Assembly: GCA_900757595.1 (NCBI GenBank)
Contig: CAAEOL010000063.1
Location: 1-64,000, forward strand
DNA: 64,000 nt
From: an uncultured Collinsella sp.
GTDB lineage: Bacteria > Actinomycetota > Coriobacteriia > Coriobacteriales > Coriobacteriaceae
Direction: 5' to 3'
This document shows, in pieces, positions 1 to 7,922 of this stretch. The number at the start of each line of letters is the position of its first letter. The first letter of the stretch is position 1. The position numbers were made by a program, and so were the translations under genes. The notes beneath the pieces were generated by a model, which was given only the letters and a program-made list of their open reading frames with translations, did no database searches and had not been told where the DNA came from.

Positions 1-2
1 CC

Positions 3-36
3 AAGGCCCGGCTCCGTTGTAGCGGAGCCGGGCCTT
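3..36. terminator. Perfect 14-bp stem-loop
   Basis: Arms 3-16 and 23-36 are perfectly complementary with a 6-nt loop (17-22). It lies downstream of the minus-strand GntR gene and probably also ends a gene left of the window. No strong T-tract is visible on the plus side, and the minus side runs off the window. Confidence 0.6.
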
Positions 37-90
37 GTTGCATTTGACCAGATAAAACCTACCAAAATGAACCTGTCCCTTTTTGGCAGG

Positions 91-822
91 TTAGCGGAGC
101 TTACTGGTCTCGAAGTACTCGGGGAACTGGTCCAGAACCTCGGTTTGGTTGCGGAACATCATGTGCAGGTGCTTGCTGACCAAAAAGCTCGCTTCGATGG
201 GGTCGCGACCGGCGATAGCGCGGCGAATCTGCTTGTGCTCGTTCACGATGTCCTGATTGTCGAGAACCTGCGTGGCAGCGCGCAGCCAGCGGAAGCGCTC
301 CAGGTCGGCATTGGTCTCTTCGAGCCACGACCACACGGTGCTGCGACATGCGATGCTAAAAATCATGTGATGCATGAGGTTGTCGCTCAAAAAGAAGCCG
401 ATGCGATCCTCTTCGGCCATGGCCTTTTCCTGCAGCGCGATGGCGCGGTCGAGCTGCTCGATGCCAGCCGACGTGGCGCGCGCACAGCACTCCACAATCA
501 CCTGCTTTTCCAGATGCTCGCGGATGTAACAGGCACTCTCGGCAAGGGTGAGGTTGATGGGCGAGACGTAGGTACCGCTCTGGGGCACGGTGCGCACCAG
601 GCCCTCTTGCGCCAGACGCACCAGTGCCTCGCGCACAGGGGTGCGCCCCATATCCAGGTCGTCGCAAAGTTGCTTGACGCCCAGCTTTTCGCCCGGCTTG
701 TAGTCCAGGTAGACGATTTTGCGTCGAATGGTGTGGTAGGACTGGTCCTGTAGGCTCGTTTCCTGCTCGCCGACGTGCATCGATTCTTCCATAGCGCCTC
801 GCAACTGTTCTATCAAACTCAT
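91..822 (-). CDS. GntR/FadR-family transcriptional regulator (FCD domain)
   Basis: 243 aa DNA-binding repressor or activator. Residues ~28-90 form the GntR winged helix, with the family-typical stretch MGRTPVREALVRLAQEGLV (58-76) and wing SGTYVSP (82-88). Residues ~95-225 are an all-helical FCD ligand domain whose candidate metal ligands include D147, H151, H196 and H218/H220. FCD regulators usually sense small organic acids. The ligand here is unknown. The gene is divergent from the YeiH-type transporter, with a 163-bp shared region, so regulation of that gene and of itself is the simple inference. The inverted arms ATGCCGC/GCGGCAT in that region could be an operator. Confidence 0.9.
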   Translation of the reverse strand: MSLIEQLRGAMEESMHVGEQETSLQDQSYHTIRRKIVYLDYKPGEKLGVKQLCDDLDMGRTPVREALVRLAQEGLVRTVPQSGTYVSPINLTLAESACYIREHLEKQVIVECCARATSAGIEQLDRAIALQEKAMAEEDRIGFFLSDNLMHHMIFSIACRSTVWSWLEETNADLERFRWLRAATQVLDNQDIVNEHKQIRRAIAGRDPIEASFLVSKHLHMMFRNQTEVLDQFPEYFETSKLR

Positions 823-985
823 ATGTCAGTTGTTAATTATGCCGCGAATCAGCTCTCCGCGGTGGGTAATTCGGCTGTTGCCTGAGAACTATTGCGGCAT
901 CTTAGTTTGTGTTTGCGCAAGGCTGTGCTCAATGTTGCCGTATCATAAGCCATCGCAAACGTGAAATAGAAAGAAGGAATCCTAT
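823..985. promoter_or_regulatory. Divergent GntR/yeiH control region
   Basis: 163 bp between divergent start codons. ATGCCGC near 839 and its complement GCGGCAT near 893 are about 50 bp apart, compatible with a dimer or looping operator. No clear -35/-10 pair could be fixed by eye. Confidence 0.3.
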
Positions 986-2020
986 ATGCAACTGGCGAAT
1001 ATCGTACGCGAGCGCTGGAAGGGCGTCTTGTTCTGCCTGATCATCGCTATCCCAGCGACGTTGCTCGGCAAACAAATTGAGGTGGTCGGCGGGCCGGTAT
1101 TTGCCATCCTCTTTGGCATGGTCCTGGCGCTCGTCTTTCCCAAGAATCGTCGCGAACAGCTCACCGCTGGCGTCACCTATACGTCCAAAAAAGTCTTGCA
1201 GTACGCGGTTATCCTGCTTGGCTTTGGCATGAACCTTTCCCAGATTCTGTCCAAGGGCGCCCAGTCGCTGCCGATTATCGTGGCGACGATCTCGACCTCG
1301 CTTGTCATCGCCTTCGTGCTCTGCCGCGTCATGAACGTGCCGAGCAAGATCGCGACGCTTGTGGGTGTGGGTTCGTCGATTTGCGGCGGTTCTGCCATCG
1401 CCGCGACCGCACCCGTCATCGATGCCGACGATCGCGAGATTGCCCAGGCTATTTCGGTCATCTTCCTGTTTAACGTTATCGCGGCGCTCGTGTTTCCGAC
1501 GCTCGGCGGCATGCTCGGGCTGACCAACGAGGGCTTTGGCCTGTTTGCCGGCACCGCCATCAACGATACCTCGTCGGTAACGGCTGCGGCGAGTGCCTGG
1601 GACAGTATGCATCCCGGCGCCAATGTGCTCGAAAGCGCCACAGTGGTCAAGCTCACCAGAACGCTGGCCATTATTCCCATCACGTTGGTTCTCGCATGCT
1701 GGCAGATGCATCTGGCGCGCAAGGCCGGCGGCGACACCAAAAGCACGTTCTCGCTTAAACGCGCGTTTCCCACGTTCGTGCTGTTCTTTGTGCTGGCGAG
1801 CGTAATCACCACGGTGCTTCAGCTTCCTGCATCCGTTACGGCGCCCATCAAGGAGCTGTCGAAGTTCTTTATCGTGATGGCCATGGCGGCCATTGGCTTT
1901 AATACCGATATCGTCGAGCTGGTCAAAAAGGGCGGCAAGCCCATCGCATTGGGCTTTTGCTGCTGGATTGGCATTGCGTGCATGAGTTTGGGAATGCAGC
2001 ACGTGCTGGGAATCTGGTAG
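986..2020 (+). CDS. YeiH/UPF0324-family membrane transporter
   Basis: 344 aa polytopic inner-membrane protein. Hydrophobic helices run throughout, with the conserved glycine-rich motif GVGSSICGGSAIAA at residues 127-140, TAINDTSSVTAA in the middle and AMAAIGFNTD near the C-terminus, all hallmarks of the UPF0324 (YeiH/YchQ) family. These proteins are annotated as putative sulfate or sulfonate exporters, but the substrate is not firmly established. Length matches the family. The ATG at 986 follows AAGGAA. It is monocistronic and divergent from the GntR regulator, which suggests induction by an organic-acid ligand of that regulator. Confidence 0.88.
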   Translation: MQLANIVRERWKGVLFCLIIAIPATLLGKQIEVVGGPVFAILFGMVLALVFPKNRREQLTAGVTYTSKKVLQYAVILLGFGMNLSQILSKGAQSLPIIVATISTSLVIAFVLCRVMNVPSKIATLVGVGSSICGGSAIAATAPVIDADDREIAQAISVIFLFNVIAALVFPTLGGMLGLTNEGFGLFAGTAINDTSSVTAAASAWDSMHPGANVLESATVVKLTRTLAIIPITLVLACWQMHLARKAGGDTKSTFSLKRAFPTFVLFFVLASVITTVLQLPASVTAPIKELSKFFIVMAMAAIGFNTDIVELVKKGGKPIALGFCCWIGIACMSLGMQHVLGIW

Positions 2021-2285
2021 AGAAGTAGCTTATTTGCGTGCTGCGTGCTGGCGAGCGCATACCTGCGGTGGAGCGATAGGAGCTCTTGCGGGTATGGCTT
2101 GTCCGCAGGTTTATAGGTCCCGAAGAGCTCTTATCGCCCCGCCAGGATGGCGATGCGGGGCAACTCATATACTCGCAGGACGGCGGCTTCTGCCCTATAG
2201 TGTTTGGTGAGCAATATCGTTCAATTTTGAAACACTCGCCCGCGCGGCCGTCGGTGGCGGCGTGGCGTCGAGGACGGGGCGCAAT

Positions 2286-3503
2286 ATGAACAGTGACGCC
2301 AAGCTACAAATCTTGATCGAGGCCTTGGCTGCTGCCGGGGCCTCGGCGTTGGCAATCGATGGGCATGGACACGTGGCGATTTCGACCATGGATGATGTCG
2401 CGCTCGAGCAAGATGTCGCGGCATTTGTCGCCGAGCGCCTGGGGCGCGTGGGCAACGGCACGCGCCTGGTGATGGGGCATGCGGGAGGGCGCTTGAGCCT
2501 CACGGTGCGTCCGGTCGCCAAGGAAGACGGCGCGCTTTGGGTGGTCGTGATCCGCGAGGTGCGCGGTGTGGCGGCACACGCGGGCATTGAGTGGCTTAAC
2601 GCAGATGAGGTCGAGGCGCGCTACGAGGCAAGCGCGTACGGCATTGTCGAGGGTGCCTCTGCGGTCTCTGGCCCCGTCTGCGAAAGCTATGCCCGCGGCG
2701 TGCCCCTCATGTTGGAGGGCGAGCTGGGTGCTGGCCAGGCAGAGATTGCAAAACGCCTCTATCTGGATGGGCCTTATGCTGACGAACCCTTTGTGTCCGT
2801 GGCACTTGACGAGCTCACAGATCGCGGCTGGCGTCATCTGCTCAAAAGCTCGGAATCGCCGCTGTTCCAGGCAAGGCTGACCCTTTGTATTGGCGGCTGG
2901 CATGCACTTTCGCCGCAGCGTCTGCGCGAGCTTGTCTCTACGATGACCGACACGGCGCTGGCCGCGCGTTGCCATGTGGTTCTGACGGCAAACGATATGC
3001 CGGGCGGTGGCGAAAGCGATCAGGCCGCTTTTGTAACCGAGCGCTTGGCGTGCGCAGTGAGTGTGGCGCCTGCGATTGCCGAGCAGGGTGGCGCATCAAA
3101 AAAGGTCGCGCAGTATTTGTCGTATCTATCAGATGTCTTTGGAACTGCCGCTCCGAGTATGTCTGAGGAGGCTGCCTCGACGCTCAACGGCTATCGCTGG
3201 CCACGCAACTATCTGCAGCTTCGCGAGGTCTCGGAACGACTCTATATATTAGTAGGGTCGGGTGTGGCGGAGCGCGCGGTGGCGGAGGAGGTGCTCGCCC
3301 AGGAAGACGTCATCAAAACCGCAACCTTTGGCACTCCGACGCTCGACAGCGACCTGTATGTCCTGCGTCCACTGGCCGATACCGAACGCGACATCGCGCG
3401 GCTGGTCGTAGGCTACCTTCAGGGCAACCGGACCCGCGCTGCCGAGGTGCTGGGAATAAGCCGCACGACCCTGTGGCGCTTGCTGAAGGACGACGACCGC
3501 TGA
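2286..3503 (+). CDS. Sigma-54-activator-like regulator with degenerate ATPase and Fis-type HTH
   Basis: 405 aa from the ATG at 2286 (an in-frame GTG lies at 2262). The N-terminal ~140 residues resemble a small sensory region. The middle aligns in layout with the AAA+ domain of NtrC-type activators, but the Walker A position reads GELGAGQ, lacking the catalytic lysine, and no GAFTGA loop is visible. A WPRN segment matches the NWPGNVREL region. The C-terminus (GNRTRAAEVLGISRTTLWR) is an intact Fis-type helix-turn-helix. The reading is a DNA-binding regulator that no longer needs sigma-54 or ATP. Target genes are unknown; its only close neighbours are yeiH upstream and a small membrane protein downstream. 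Confidence 0.7.
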   Translation: MNSDAKLQILIEALAAAGASALAIDGHGHVAISTMDDVALEQDVAAFVAERLGRVGNGTRLVMGHAGGRLSLTVRPVAKEDGALWVVVIREVRGVAAHAGIEWLNADEVEARYEASAYGIVEGASAVSGPVCESYARGVPLMLEGELGAGQAEIAKRLYLDGPYADEPFVSVALDELTDRGWRHLLKSSESPLFQARLTLCIGGWHALSPQRLRELVSTMTDTALAARCHVVLTANDMPGGGESDQAAFVTERLACAVSVAPAIAEQGGASKKVAQYLSYLSDVFGTAAPSMSEEAASTLNGYRWPRNYLQLREVSERLYILVGSGVAERAVAEEVLAQEDVIKTATFGTPTLDSDLYVLRPLADTERDIARLVVGYLQGNRTRAAEVLGISRTTLWRLLKDDDR

Positions 3504-3587
3504 GCGAGGCGCTCGTGACCGCATGCAGCGCGTGTGCTACAGTCCAAAGCGGTAATGTTTCGATTGCGTTATGGCGTGCGGGGGCGT

Positions 3588-4163
3588 ATGACGGAGACTT
3601 CAAAACCAAATCGGGCTCGAAAGCCCACGGCGCCGGTCAACCGTCGCACGACTTCGCGGACGTGGGGCAAAAGCGCCTCAGGCTTCGACGGCTCGTTCAA
3701 ACGCACTAGATATGGCTATCCTTCGGCAAGCGCTCGCTTGGCCATGCAGGCCGAATCGTCGCTGTGGGGCCGTAAGCGTGTGGTGGGGTCAAAGCTCAAG
3801 CACGATGGAACGCTCGGCTTCATTAGCCGTGGCGCTGCTCGCCGTAGCGGCCTCAATCCCGCAGGCTGGCATCGCTATGTGCCGATCGTGGTCGTTGCCG
3901 CGATAGTCGCCATCGCGCTCGCGGCGCTTGGTTACGCCGGCGGCGGGGCCGACCTGAGTGCGATGTTCGGGTCTGCTGAGCTCGCGCATGCCGGCACGGA
4001 GCTTGTCGAGGGCGCTCAGGCCCAGACGGGCGTGGCGCCTCAGCGCGGCGTTGTTGCCGCTGCCGCAACGATCGCCGATGCCCAAAAGGGCGAGGATGAA
4101 CAAGGCAGCGAAGCCGAAGCGACCCAGACGAACGAAATGACGACAACCCCATCGGCAAGATAA
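3588..4163 (+). CDS. Hypothetical basic single-pass membrane protein
   Basis: 191 aa from the ATG at 3588, which is preceded by a G-rich ribosome site. The N-terminal ~95 residues are strongly basic, with many Arg/Lys and Ser/Thr. One transmembrane helix sits at about 97-116 (YVPIVVVAAIVAIALAALGY). The C-terminal ~75 residues are Ala/Glu/Gln-rich and acidic at the end. The layout suggests a cytoplasmic basic head and an outer low-complexity tail. I do not recognise a family. It follows the regulator by 84 bp and could be co-transcribed. Confidence 0.55.
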   Translation: MTETSKPNRARKPTAPVNRRTTSRTWGKSASGFDGSFKRTRYGYPSASARLAMQAESSLWGRKRVVGSKLKHDGTLGFISRGAARRSGLNPAGWHRYVPIVVVAAIVAIALAALGYAGGGADLSAMFGSAELAHAGTELVEGAQAQTGVAPQRGVVAAAATIADAQKGEDEQGSEAEATQTNEMTTTPSAR

Positions 4164-4258
4164 GTTGCGAGTGGGGTGGCTAATTTGGGACGGGCTTTTT
4201 AGCTGCCCAAGTGTCGAATGCCAACAACGGTTCATTCGATGTCAGTCGCCAACAGCGA

Positions 4259-4358
4259 GCGGGCCGCATTTGTGCCAAGGTGACGTGAAATGAGAGGGCG
4301 CTGACCTTTTGGTCGCGCCCTCGAAATTGAACGTCAGATTGGTGTGAATGCGGCCCGC
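4259..4358. repeat. Nested long-arm inverted repeat / bidirectional terminator
   Basis: Outer arms 4259-4278 and 4339-4358 pair over about 17 of 20 positions. Inside are TGACGT/ACGTCA and the strong stem GAGGGCGC/GCGCCCTC. It sits between the convergent membrane-protein gene and the nitroreductase gene, so it can end both transcripts. Confidence 0.7.
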
Positions 4359-4383
4359 GCAGCGTCAACGGGTCCGCCGTTTG

Positions 4384-4911
4384 TTAGAACGGCGGAACAT
4401 ACACGACGTTGTCGCGGCGCGGCTTTGCCTCGGGGAGTGCGTCTTCGGCATAGCCCAGAGTGCAGTTGCCCACACCGCGCAGGCTTCCGTCGGCGGGCAG
4501 ACCCCACTTGGCCAGCAGTTCCAGTCCCTCGGGTGAGTCAAAGACCTCGTGCGCGCGGTGGATCCAACACGAATCGACGCCCAGCGCATAGGCTGCGTTG
4601 AGCAGGTTGCCCATGGCGAGCGAGCCGTCTTCCAGGTGCGTGGGCACACTGCGGTCGACGAGCACCACCACAACGGTTTTGGCGCCGTAGAAGGGATCTC
4701 CCTCGCTGCCCATAACTTGGGCGTTGAGCTGCGAGAGGCGCTCGACGGTTGCGGGGTCGGTAACGGCGACAAACGTCACCGGCTGGCGTCCCATGCCGCT
4801 GGGCGCGTACTGGCCTGCCTCGATAATGCGTGCGAGCTTTTCTGCCTCGACGGGGCGATCGCTGTATTTGCGGCAGCTGCGGCGGTGGATGAGCGCCTCG
4901 ATGGTCTCCAT
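4384..4911 (-). CDS. Nitroreductase-family FMN oxidoreductase
   Basis: 175 aa. The N-terminus has the FMN-phosphate-binding arginines of the family (RRSCRKYSDRPV, residues 10-21), followed by APSGMGRQP, a central SLAMGNLLNAAYALGVDSCW helix region and a C-terminal GYAEDALPEAKPRR segment. These NAD(P)H-dependent flavoproteins reduce nitro groups or other electrophiles; the substrate is unknown. The start at 4911 is chosen because a textbook AGGAGG lies just upstream and the residues before it do not resemble the family. It is monocistronic. Confidence 0.85.
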   Translation of the reverse strand: METIEALIHRRSCRKYSDRPVEAEKLARIIEAGQYAPSGMGRQPVTFVAVTDPATVERLSQLNAQVMGSEGDPFYGAKTVVVVLVDRSVPTHLEDGSLAMGNLLNAAYALGVDSCWIHRAHEVFDSPEGLELLAKWGLPADGSLRGVGNCTLGYAEDALPEAKPRRDNVVYVPPF

Positions 4912-5202
4912 GTGTCCTCCTGACGTTGGTTTCGATGCCTCGTTCTTACCCGCCGAACCAAAATCGTAATCGCGCAGCCGGCCCCAAACAACGCAAGCTA
5001 CCAAGTGGAAAAGTTGGTTTGCATAAAACTTCAGCCAGAATGTGACAAACCGGTGGGATGATTAAACGTTTTATCCCGTCTACCCTGCGGTTTTTTACCA
5101 CTTGCCTAAATGATGCGCGCATAAGCTCTGATAAAGGTTTTACTAAAGGAGTGCCAACGTTTATCAACGCGCCATGGTGGCGCCGGGCCAGGAGGTAACA
5201 TC
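4912..5202. promoter_or_regulatory. Divergent control region with repeated TAAACGTTTTATC-like sites
   Basis: 291 bp between the nitroreductase gene and the small unknown gene. It contains GATTAAACGTTTTATCCC (5060-5077), an imperfect palindrome, and a second partial copy ACGTTTATCAACG near 5157. It also carries CCCGTCTACCCTGCGG, shared with the intergenic region near 56700. Confidence 0.3.
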
Positions 5203-5493
5203 ATGTTCCAGGCTGGAGATGTCGTCGAGACCGACTTCGAAGGATTTCTGAAGCTGCTGCGTTCCAAGACGCGCGCTTTCGTGTCGATCAACGATCACGA
5301 GTACTACATCACGCACACCGATGGCTATTGGCGTGTTCAGGATTGCGAGGCCCTCAACGATAAGGGCCACTTTACTGACTGCTCCGAGCTGGTCAACACG
5401 GTCTGCGAGGTCGTCGAACTGCCGTGGATCTGTGGCAAGAGCCTGCACGACAGCTTCTCGGGCGCCACGGTCTACGAGGCCGTCGCTGCGTAA
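5203..5493 (+). CDS. Small cytoplasmic protein of unknown function
   Basis: 96 aa and acidic, with no signal peptide or membrane helix. AGGAGG is placed ideally before the ATG and a strong terminator follows, so it is a well-defined single gene. It is rich in aromatic residues and cysteine (HEYYITHTDGYW, five Cys residues), with a length and composition typical of a small beta-rich domain. I do not recognise a family. Confidence 0.7.
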   Translation: MFQAGDVVETDFEGFLKLLRSKTRAFVSINDHEYYITHTDGYWRVQDCEALNDKGHFTDCSELVNTVCEVVELPWICGKSLHDSFSGATVYEAVAA

Positions 5494-5520
5494 CAGCCAA
5501 CAATCGATATTCTCTCGCAA

Positions 5521-5553
5521 CCGCCGGCGCCGCCCCGCGCCGGCGGTCTTTTT
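5521..5553 (+). terminator. Strong intrinsic terminator
   Basis: The 10-bp GC stem CCGCCGGCGC/GCGCCGGCGG (5521-5530, 5537-5546) has a 6-nt loop and is followed by TCTTTTTTG. It ends the 96-aa gene. Confidence 0.92.
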
Positions 5554-5596
5554 TGTCGATATGTTGTTATGGGTCGCACGTCTTGCACGGCCGCCC

Positions 5597-5610
5597 TTGA
5601 CGATAGTCAA
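5597..5610. promoter_or_regulatory. Palindromic operator candidate
   Basis: TTGACGATAGTCAA is an inverted repeat (TTGAC/GTCAA with a 4-bp centre). It lies 6 bp before a GGAGG ribosome site and a GTG start. Its size and place fit an autoregulatory MarR-family operator left from the native gene. Confidence 0.45.
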
Positions 5611-5652
5611 AACTCGGAGGTGCAGTGACAGAAAAAATTTATCTTAACAGGG

Positions 5653-5681
5653 TTGCTTTTGGGAATTTGATATGCTATACT
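5653..5681 (+). promoter_or_regulatory. Imported tet-type promoter
   Basis: TTGCTT (5653-5658) and TATACT (5676-5681) are separated by exactly 17 bp inside an AT-rich island. It is the best sigma-70-type promoter in the window. It drives the leader and, by position, the ABC exporter genes downstream. Confidence 0.75.
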
Positions 5682-5711
5682 ATAAAAATCCAAGCAAAGG
5701 AGTTTATCAAT

Positions 5712-5735
5712 ATGCGGCAAGGTATTCTTAAATAA
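5712..5735 (+). CDS. Short leader peptide MRQGILK
   Basis: A seven-codon frame with AAAGGAG at ideal distance, 31 bp after the -10 box. Leader peptides of this kind precede attenuators of ribosomal-protection tetracycline-resistance genes. Here it is retained although the resistance gene itself is lost. Confidence 0.5.
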   Translation: MRQGILK

Positions 5736-5840
5736 AATTTGATAATGGGAACAAAGACAAACGTCCTCAAGGAGAGGGCTTGGTTTTTGTACCCAATTTT
5801 AGAATACTTTTGCCTTTTCATTTCATATCGTGATAGACAA

Positions 5841-5920
5841 CGGCCAGCCTTGGCCGCAGTTTTCATGTGTGTCCTACCTATCATCCCCAGCGGTAAAAGT
5901 ATTTGTCGCTGGGGATTTTT
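5841..5920 (+). promoter_or_regulatory. tet-leader attenuator
   Basis: Hairpin CGGCCA/TGGCCG (5841-5846, 5851-5856) is followed by ATCCCCAGCG/CGCTGGGGAT (5883-5892, 5907-5916) with TTTTT directly after, an intrinsic terminator 35 bp before the truncated tet start codon. This layout matches transcriptional attenuation of tet(M)/tet(W)-type genes (known for the class). Function here is inferred. Confidence 0.65.
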
Positions 5921-5954
5921 GCGCCCTTCTGGGCCTTGTATGGAGGACAATCAT

Positions 5955-6197
5955 ATGAAAATCATCAATATTGGCATTCTTGCTCATGTAGACGCAGGTA
6001 AGACGACCTTGACGGAGAGCCTGTTATATACCAGCGGAGCAATCGAGGCGCTCGAGCCGTGGGAACAGCGCGAGATCATGCGCTTGGTCGGTAAGTTTTC
6101 CCATGTTCTTAACGAAGAGTGCGAGGCATTTAAACGGCAAGTTGCCGCCGAGAACGAGGCTAACGATAAGGGCGAGGGGGAGACATGCGACTCTTAA
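5955..6197 (+). pseudogene. Chimera: first ~30 codons of a tet ribosomal-protection gene fused to a regulator tail
   Basis: 80 codons, preceded by GGAGGACA. Residues 1-30 begin [19 protein letters not shown] and continue [11 protein letters not shown], the N-terminus of Tet(O)/Tet(W)/Tet(32)-class GTPases including the P-loop AHVDAGKT. From about base 6043 the sequence turns GC-rich and encodes [16 protein letters not shown] followed by a charged helical tail with no Tet similarity. That tail fits the last helices of a MarR-type regulator, the gene normally found before such ABC pairs. The stop overlaps the ABC start by 13 bp. The product cannot protect ribosomes (the family is ~640 aa). Its translation probably couples to the exporter. 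Confidence 0.75.
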
Positions 6198-7921
6198 TGA
6201 GGTTTATGAGGCCGTACCGCGGTCTGATCGCGGTGACGCTGCTGGTGCTGCTAATCGACAACGTCGGTACGCTGCTCGTGCCCACGATGTTGGCGAACAT
6301 GGTCAACACGGGCATCACGACGGGCGACGTCGATTACATCTTGCGCAACGGTCTGTACATGCTCATCGCGACCGGCATGGCCAGCGGCGGCGCGGTGCTG
6401 GGCTGCTATCTTTCGGCCCGTCTGGCGGCCAATGTGGCCTGCGACATCCGCAACGCCGTCTACGATAAGTCGCTCGAGCTGTCCGCCAGCGACTTTGAGC
6501 GCTTTGGCACGGGTTCGATGATCACGCGCTCGCTCAACGACATCAACGTGATCCAGCAAGCGATCCTGCAGACGATTCAGCTGGTGCTGCCGGTACCGTT
6601 CTTGGCCGTGGCGGGCATTATCTTTGCCTGGTTTATCGATCCTGCCATGGGCACGCTGCTGGGCGTGGTCGTTGCGATCGTGCTGGTGGCGGCGGTCTTT
6701 ACCGTTGCCAACGCCGCGCCGATCTTTATGCGCCTGCAGAGCTTTATCGACCGGATGAACGTGGTGCTGCGCGAGAACATCGTGGGCGTGCGCGTCATCC
6801 GCGCATTTAACAAGGAGCGCCACGAGGAGCAGCGCCTGGACGAGGTGTTTAGCGATTACGCAGCCAATGCCATCAAGGTCAACCACCTGTTTGTGGGTCT
6901 CGACAGCTCCAGCTTCTTTTTGATGAATATCGTCGAAGTGGCGGTGCTGTGGGTGGGCGGCAACCGCGTGGGCGTCCATGCCATGCAAATCGGCAGCATC
7001 TCGGCCGTGCTGGAGTACGCGATCCTGATCCTGTTCTTTGTGATGATGGCGCAGATGGTGGTGCTGACGCTTCCGCGCGCCGCGGCGTGCCTCAGCCGTG
7101 CGCAGCAGGTGCTCGAAATCGAGCCGAGCATCGTGGACGGCAAGGCTGCGCTGGGCGACGGGGCGCCCGAGTCCGCAGATGGAGCCGACGCGGTGGCCGT
7201 GTTCGACCACATGTCGTTCCGTTTTGACGATGCCGACGAGGACACCCTGTGCAACCTGAGTTTTGCCTGCCGCCGCGGACAGACGACCGCGATCGTGGGC
7301 TCGACGGGCTCGGGCAAGTCAACGGTGGCCAAGCTCTTGCTTCGCTTCCACGATGCCACGAAGGGCACCATTCGCCTGAACGGCATCGATCTGCGCGACC
7401 TTTCGCAAGACGACATCCGCGGGCGTATCGCCTATGTTCCGCAGAAGGCATGGCTGTTCTCGGGTACGGTGGCGAGCAACCTGCGCTTTGGTAACGAGGG
7501 TGCGACCGAGGCTGACATGCTCCATGCGCTGGAGGTTGCCCAGAGCACCTTTGTGCTCGACCAGCCCCAGGGGCTCGATACGCCGGTGGCCCAGGGCGGC
7601 ACAAACTTTTCGGGTGGTCAGCGCCAGCGCCTGGCGATTGCCCGCGCACTCATGAAACATGCCGATCTGTATATCTTCGACGACAGTTTTTCGGCTCTGG
7701 ACTTTAAGACCGATGCGGCACTGCGCCATGCGCTGCAGGGCGAGACGTGCGATGCCGCGGTGCTCATCATCGCCCAGCGCATCTCGACTATTTTGCATGC
7801 TGATCAGATTGTGGTGCTCAAAGACGGTGAAGTCGTGGGCCTAGGCACGCACGACGAGCTCATGGAAACCTGCGAGGTGTACCGCGCTATCGCGGAATCG
7901 CAGATGAAGGGAGGTGAGTAG
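6185..7921 (+). CDS. ABC exporter half-transporter, degenerate-site subunit
   Basis: 578 aa. Six transmembrane helices occupy residues ~15-310, then a nucleotide-binding domain with Walker [10 protein letters not shown] (~371-379), signature FSGGQRQR (~475) and Walker B IFDDS (~498). The catalytic glutamate after Walker B is Asp, the mark of the non-canonical half of heterodimeric type IV exporters such as BmrC or TM287. It pairs with the next gene to pump drugs, lipids or peptides; the substrate is unknown. The start overlaps the chimeric tet/regulator frame. Related heterodimers TetAB(46) and TetAB(60) export tetracyclines, which is relevant given the tet promoter upstream. Confidence 0.93.
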   Translation: MRLLMRFMRPYRGLIAVTLLVLLIDNVGTLLVPTMLANMVNTGITTGDVDYILRNGLYMLIATGMASGGAVLGCYLSARLAANVACDIRNAVYDKSLELSASDFERFGTGSMITRSLNDINVIQQAILQTIQLVLPVPFLAVAGIIFAWFIDPAMGTLLGVVVAIVLVAAVFTVANAAPIFMRLQSFIDRMNVVLRENIVGVRVIRAFNKERHEEQRLDEVFSDYAANAIKVNHLFVGLDSSSFFLMNIVEVAVLWVGGNRVGVHAMQIGSISAVLEYAILILFFVMMAQMVVLTLPRAAACLSRAQQVLEIEPSIVDGKAALGDGAPESADGADAVAVFDHMSFRFDDADEDTLCNLSFACRRGQTTAIVGSTGSGKSTVAKLLLRFHDATKGTIRLNGIDLRDLSQDDIRGRIAYVPQKAWLFSGTVASNLRFGNEGATEADMLHALEVAQSTFVLDQPQGLDTPVAQGGTNFSGGQRQRLAIARALMKHADLYIFDDSFSALDFKTDAALRHALQGETCDAAVLIIAQRISTILHADQIVVLKDGEVVGLGTHDELMETCEVYRAIAESQMKGGE

Positions 7922-7922
7922 C

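Larger units (their letters stand above)
5625..5735 (+). pseudogene. 5' remnant of a replaced (MarR-like?) regulator gene
   Basis: A GTG codon at 5625 has GGAGG four bases upstream and opens a 36-codon frame. Only the first few codons (V/M-T-E) look like host sequence. From about 5631 the DNA becomes AT-rich and belongs to the imported tet leader, and the frame ends at the stop of the leader peptide (TAA 5733-5735). It reads as the start of the native regulator whose body was replaced. Confidence 0.45.

Noticed and set aside
2073..2137. Inverted repeat GCGATAGGAGCTCTT/AAGAGCTCTTATCGC as a member of the long-arm family
   Set aside because: Arms are only 15 bp with a 35-nt centre. It is more simply a terminator-like hairpin after the YeiH gene and too weak to list with the others.
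5739..6197. 152-codon frame starting upstream of the tet-like MKIINIG start
   Set aside because: The first 72 codons run through the attenuator and leader. The ATG at 5955 has the proper GGAGGACA site and the true family N-terminus.
5955..6197. Functional tetracycline-resistance gene
   Set aside because: Only about 30 of ~640 codons are present and the rest is unrelated sequence, so it cannot act as a ribosomal-protection protein.
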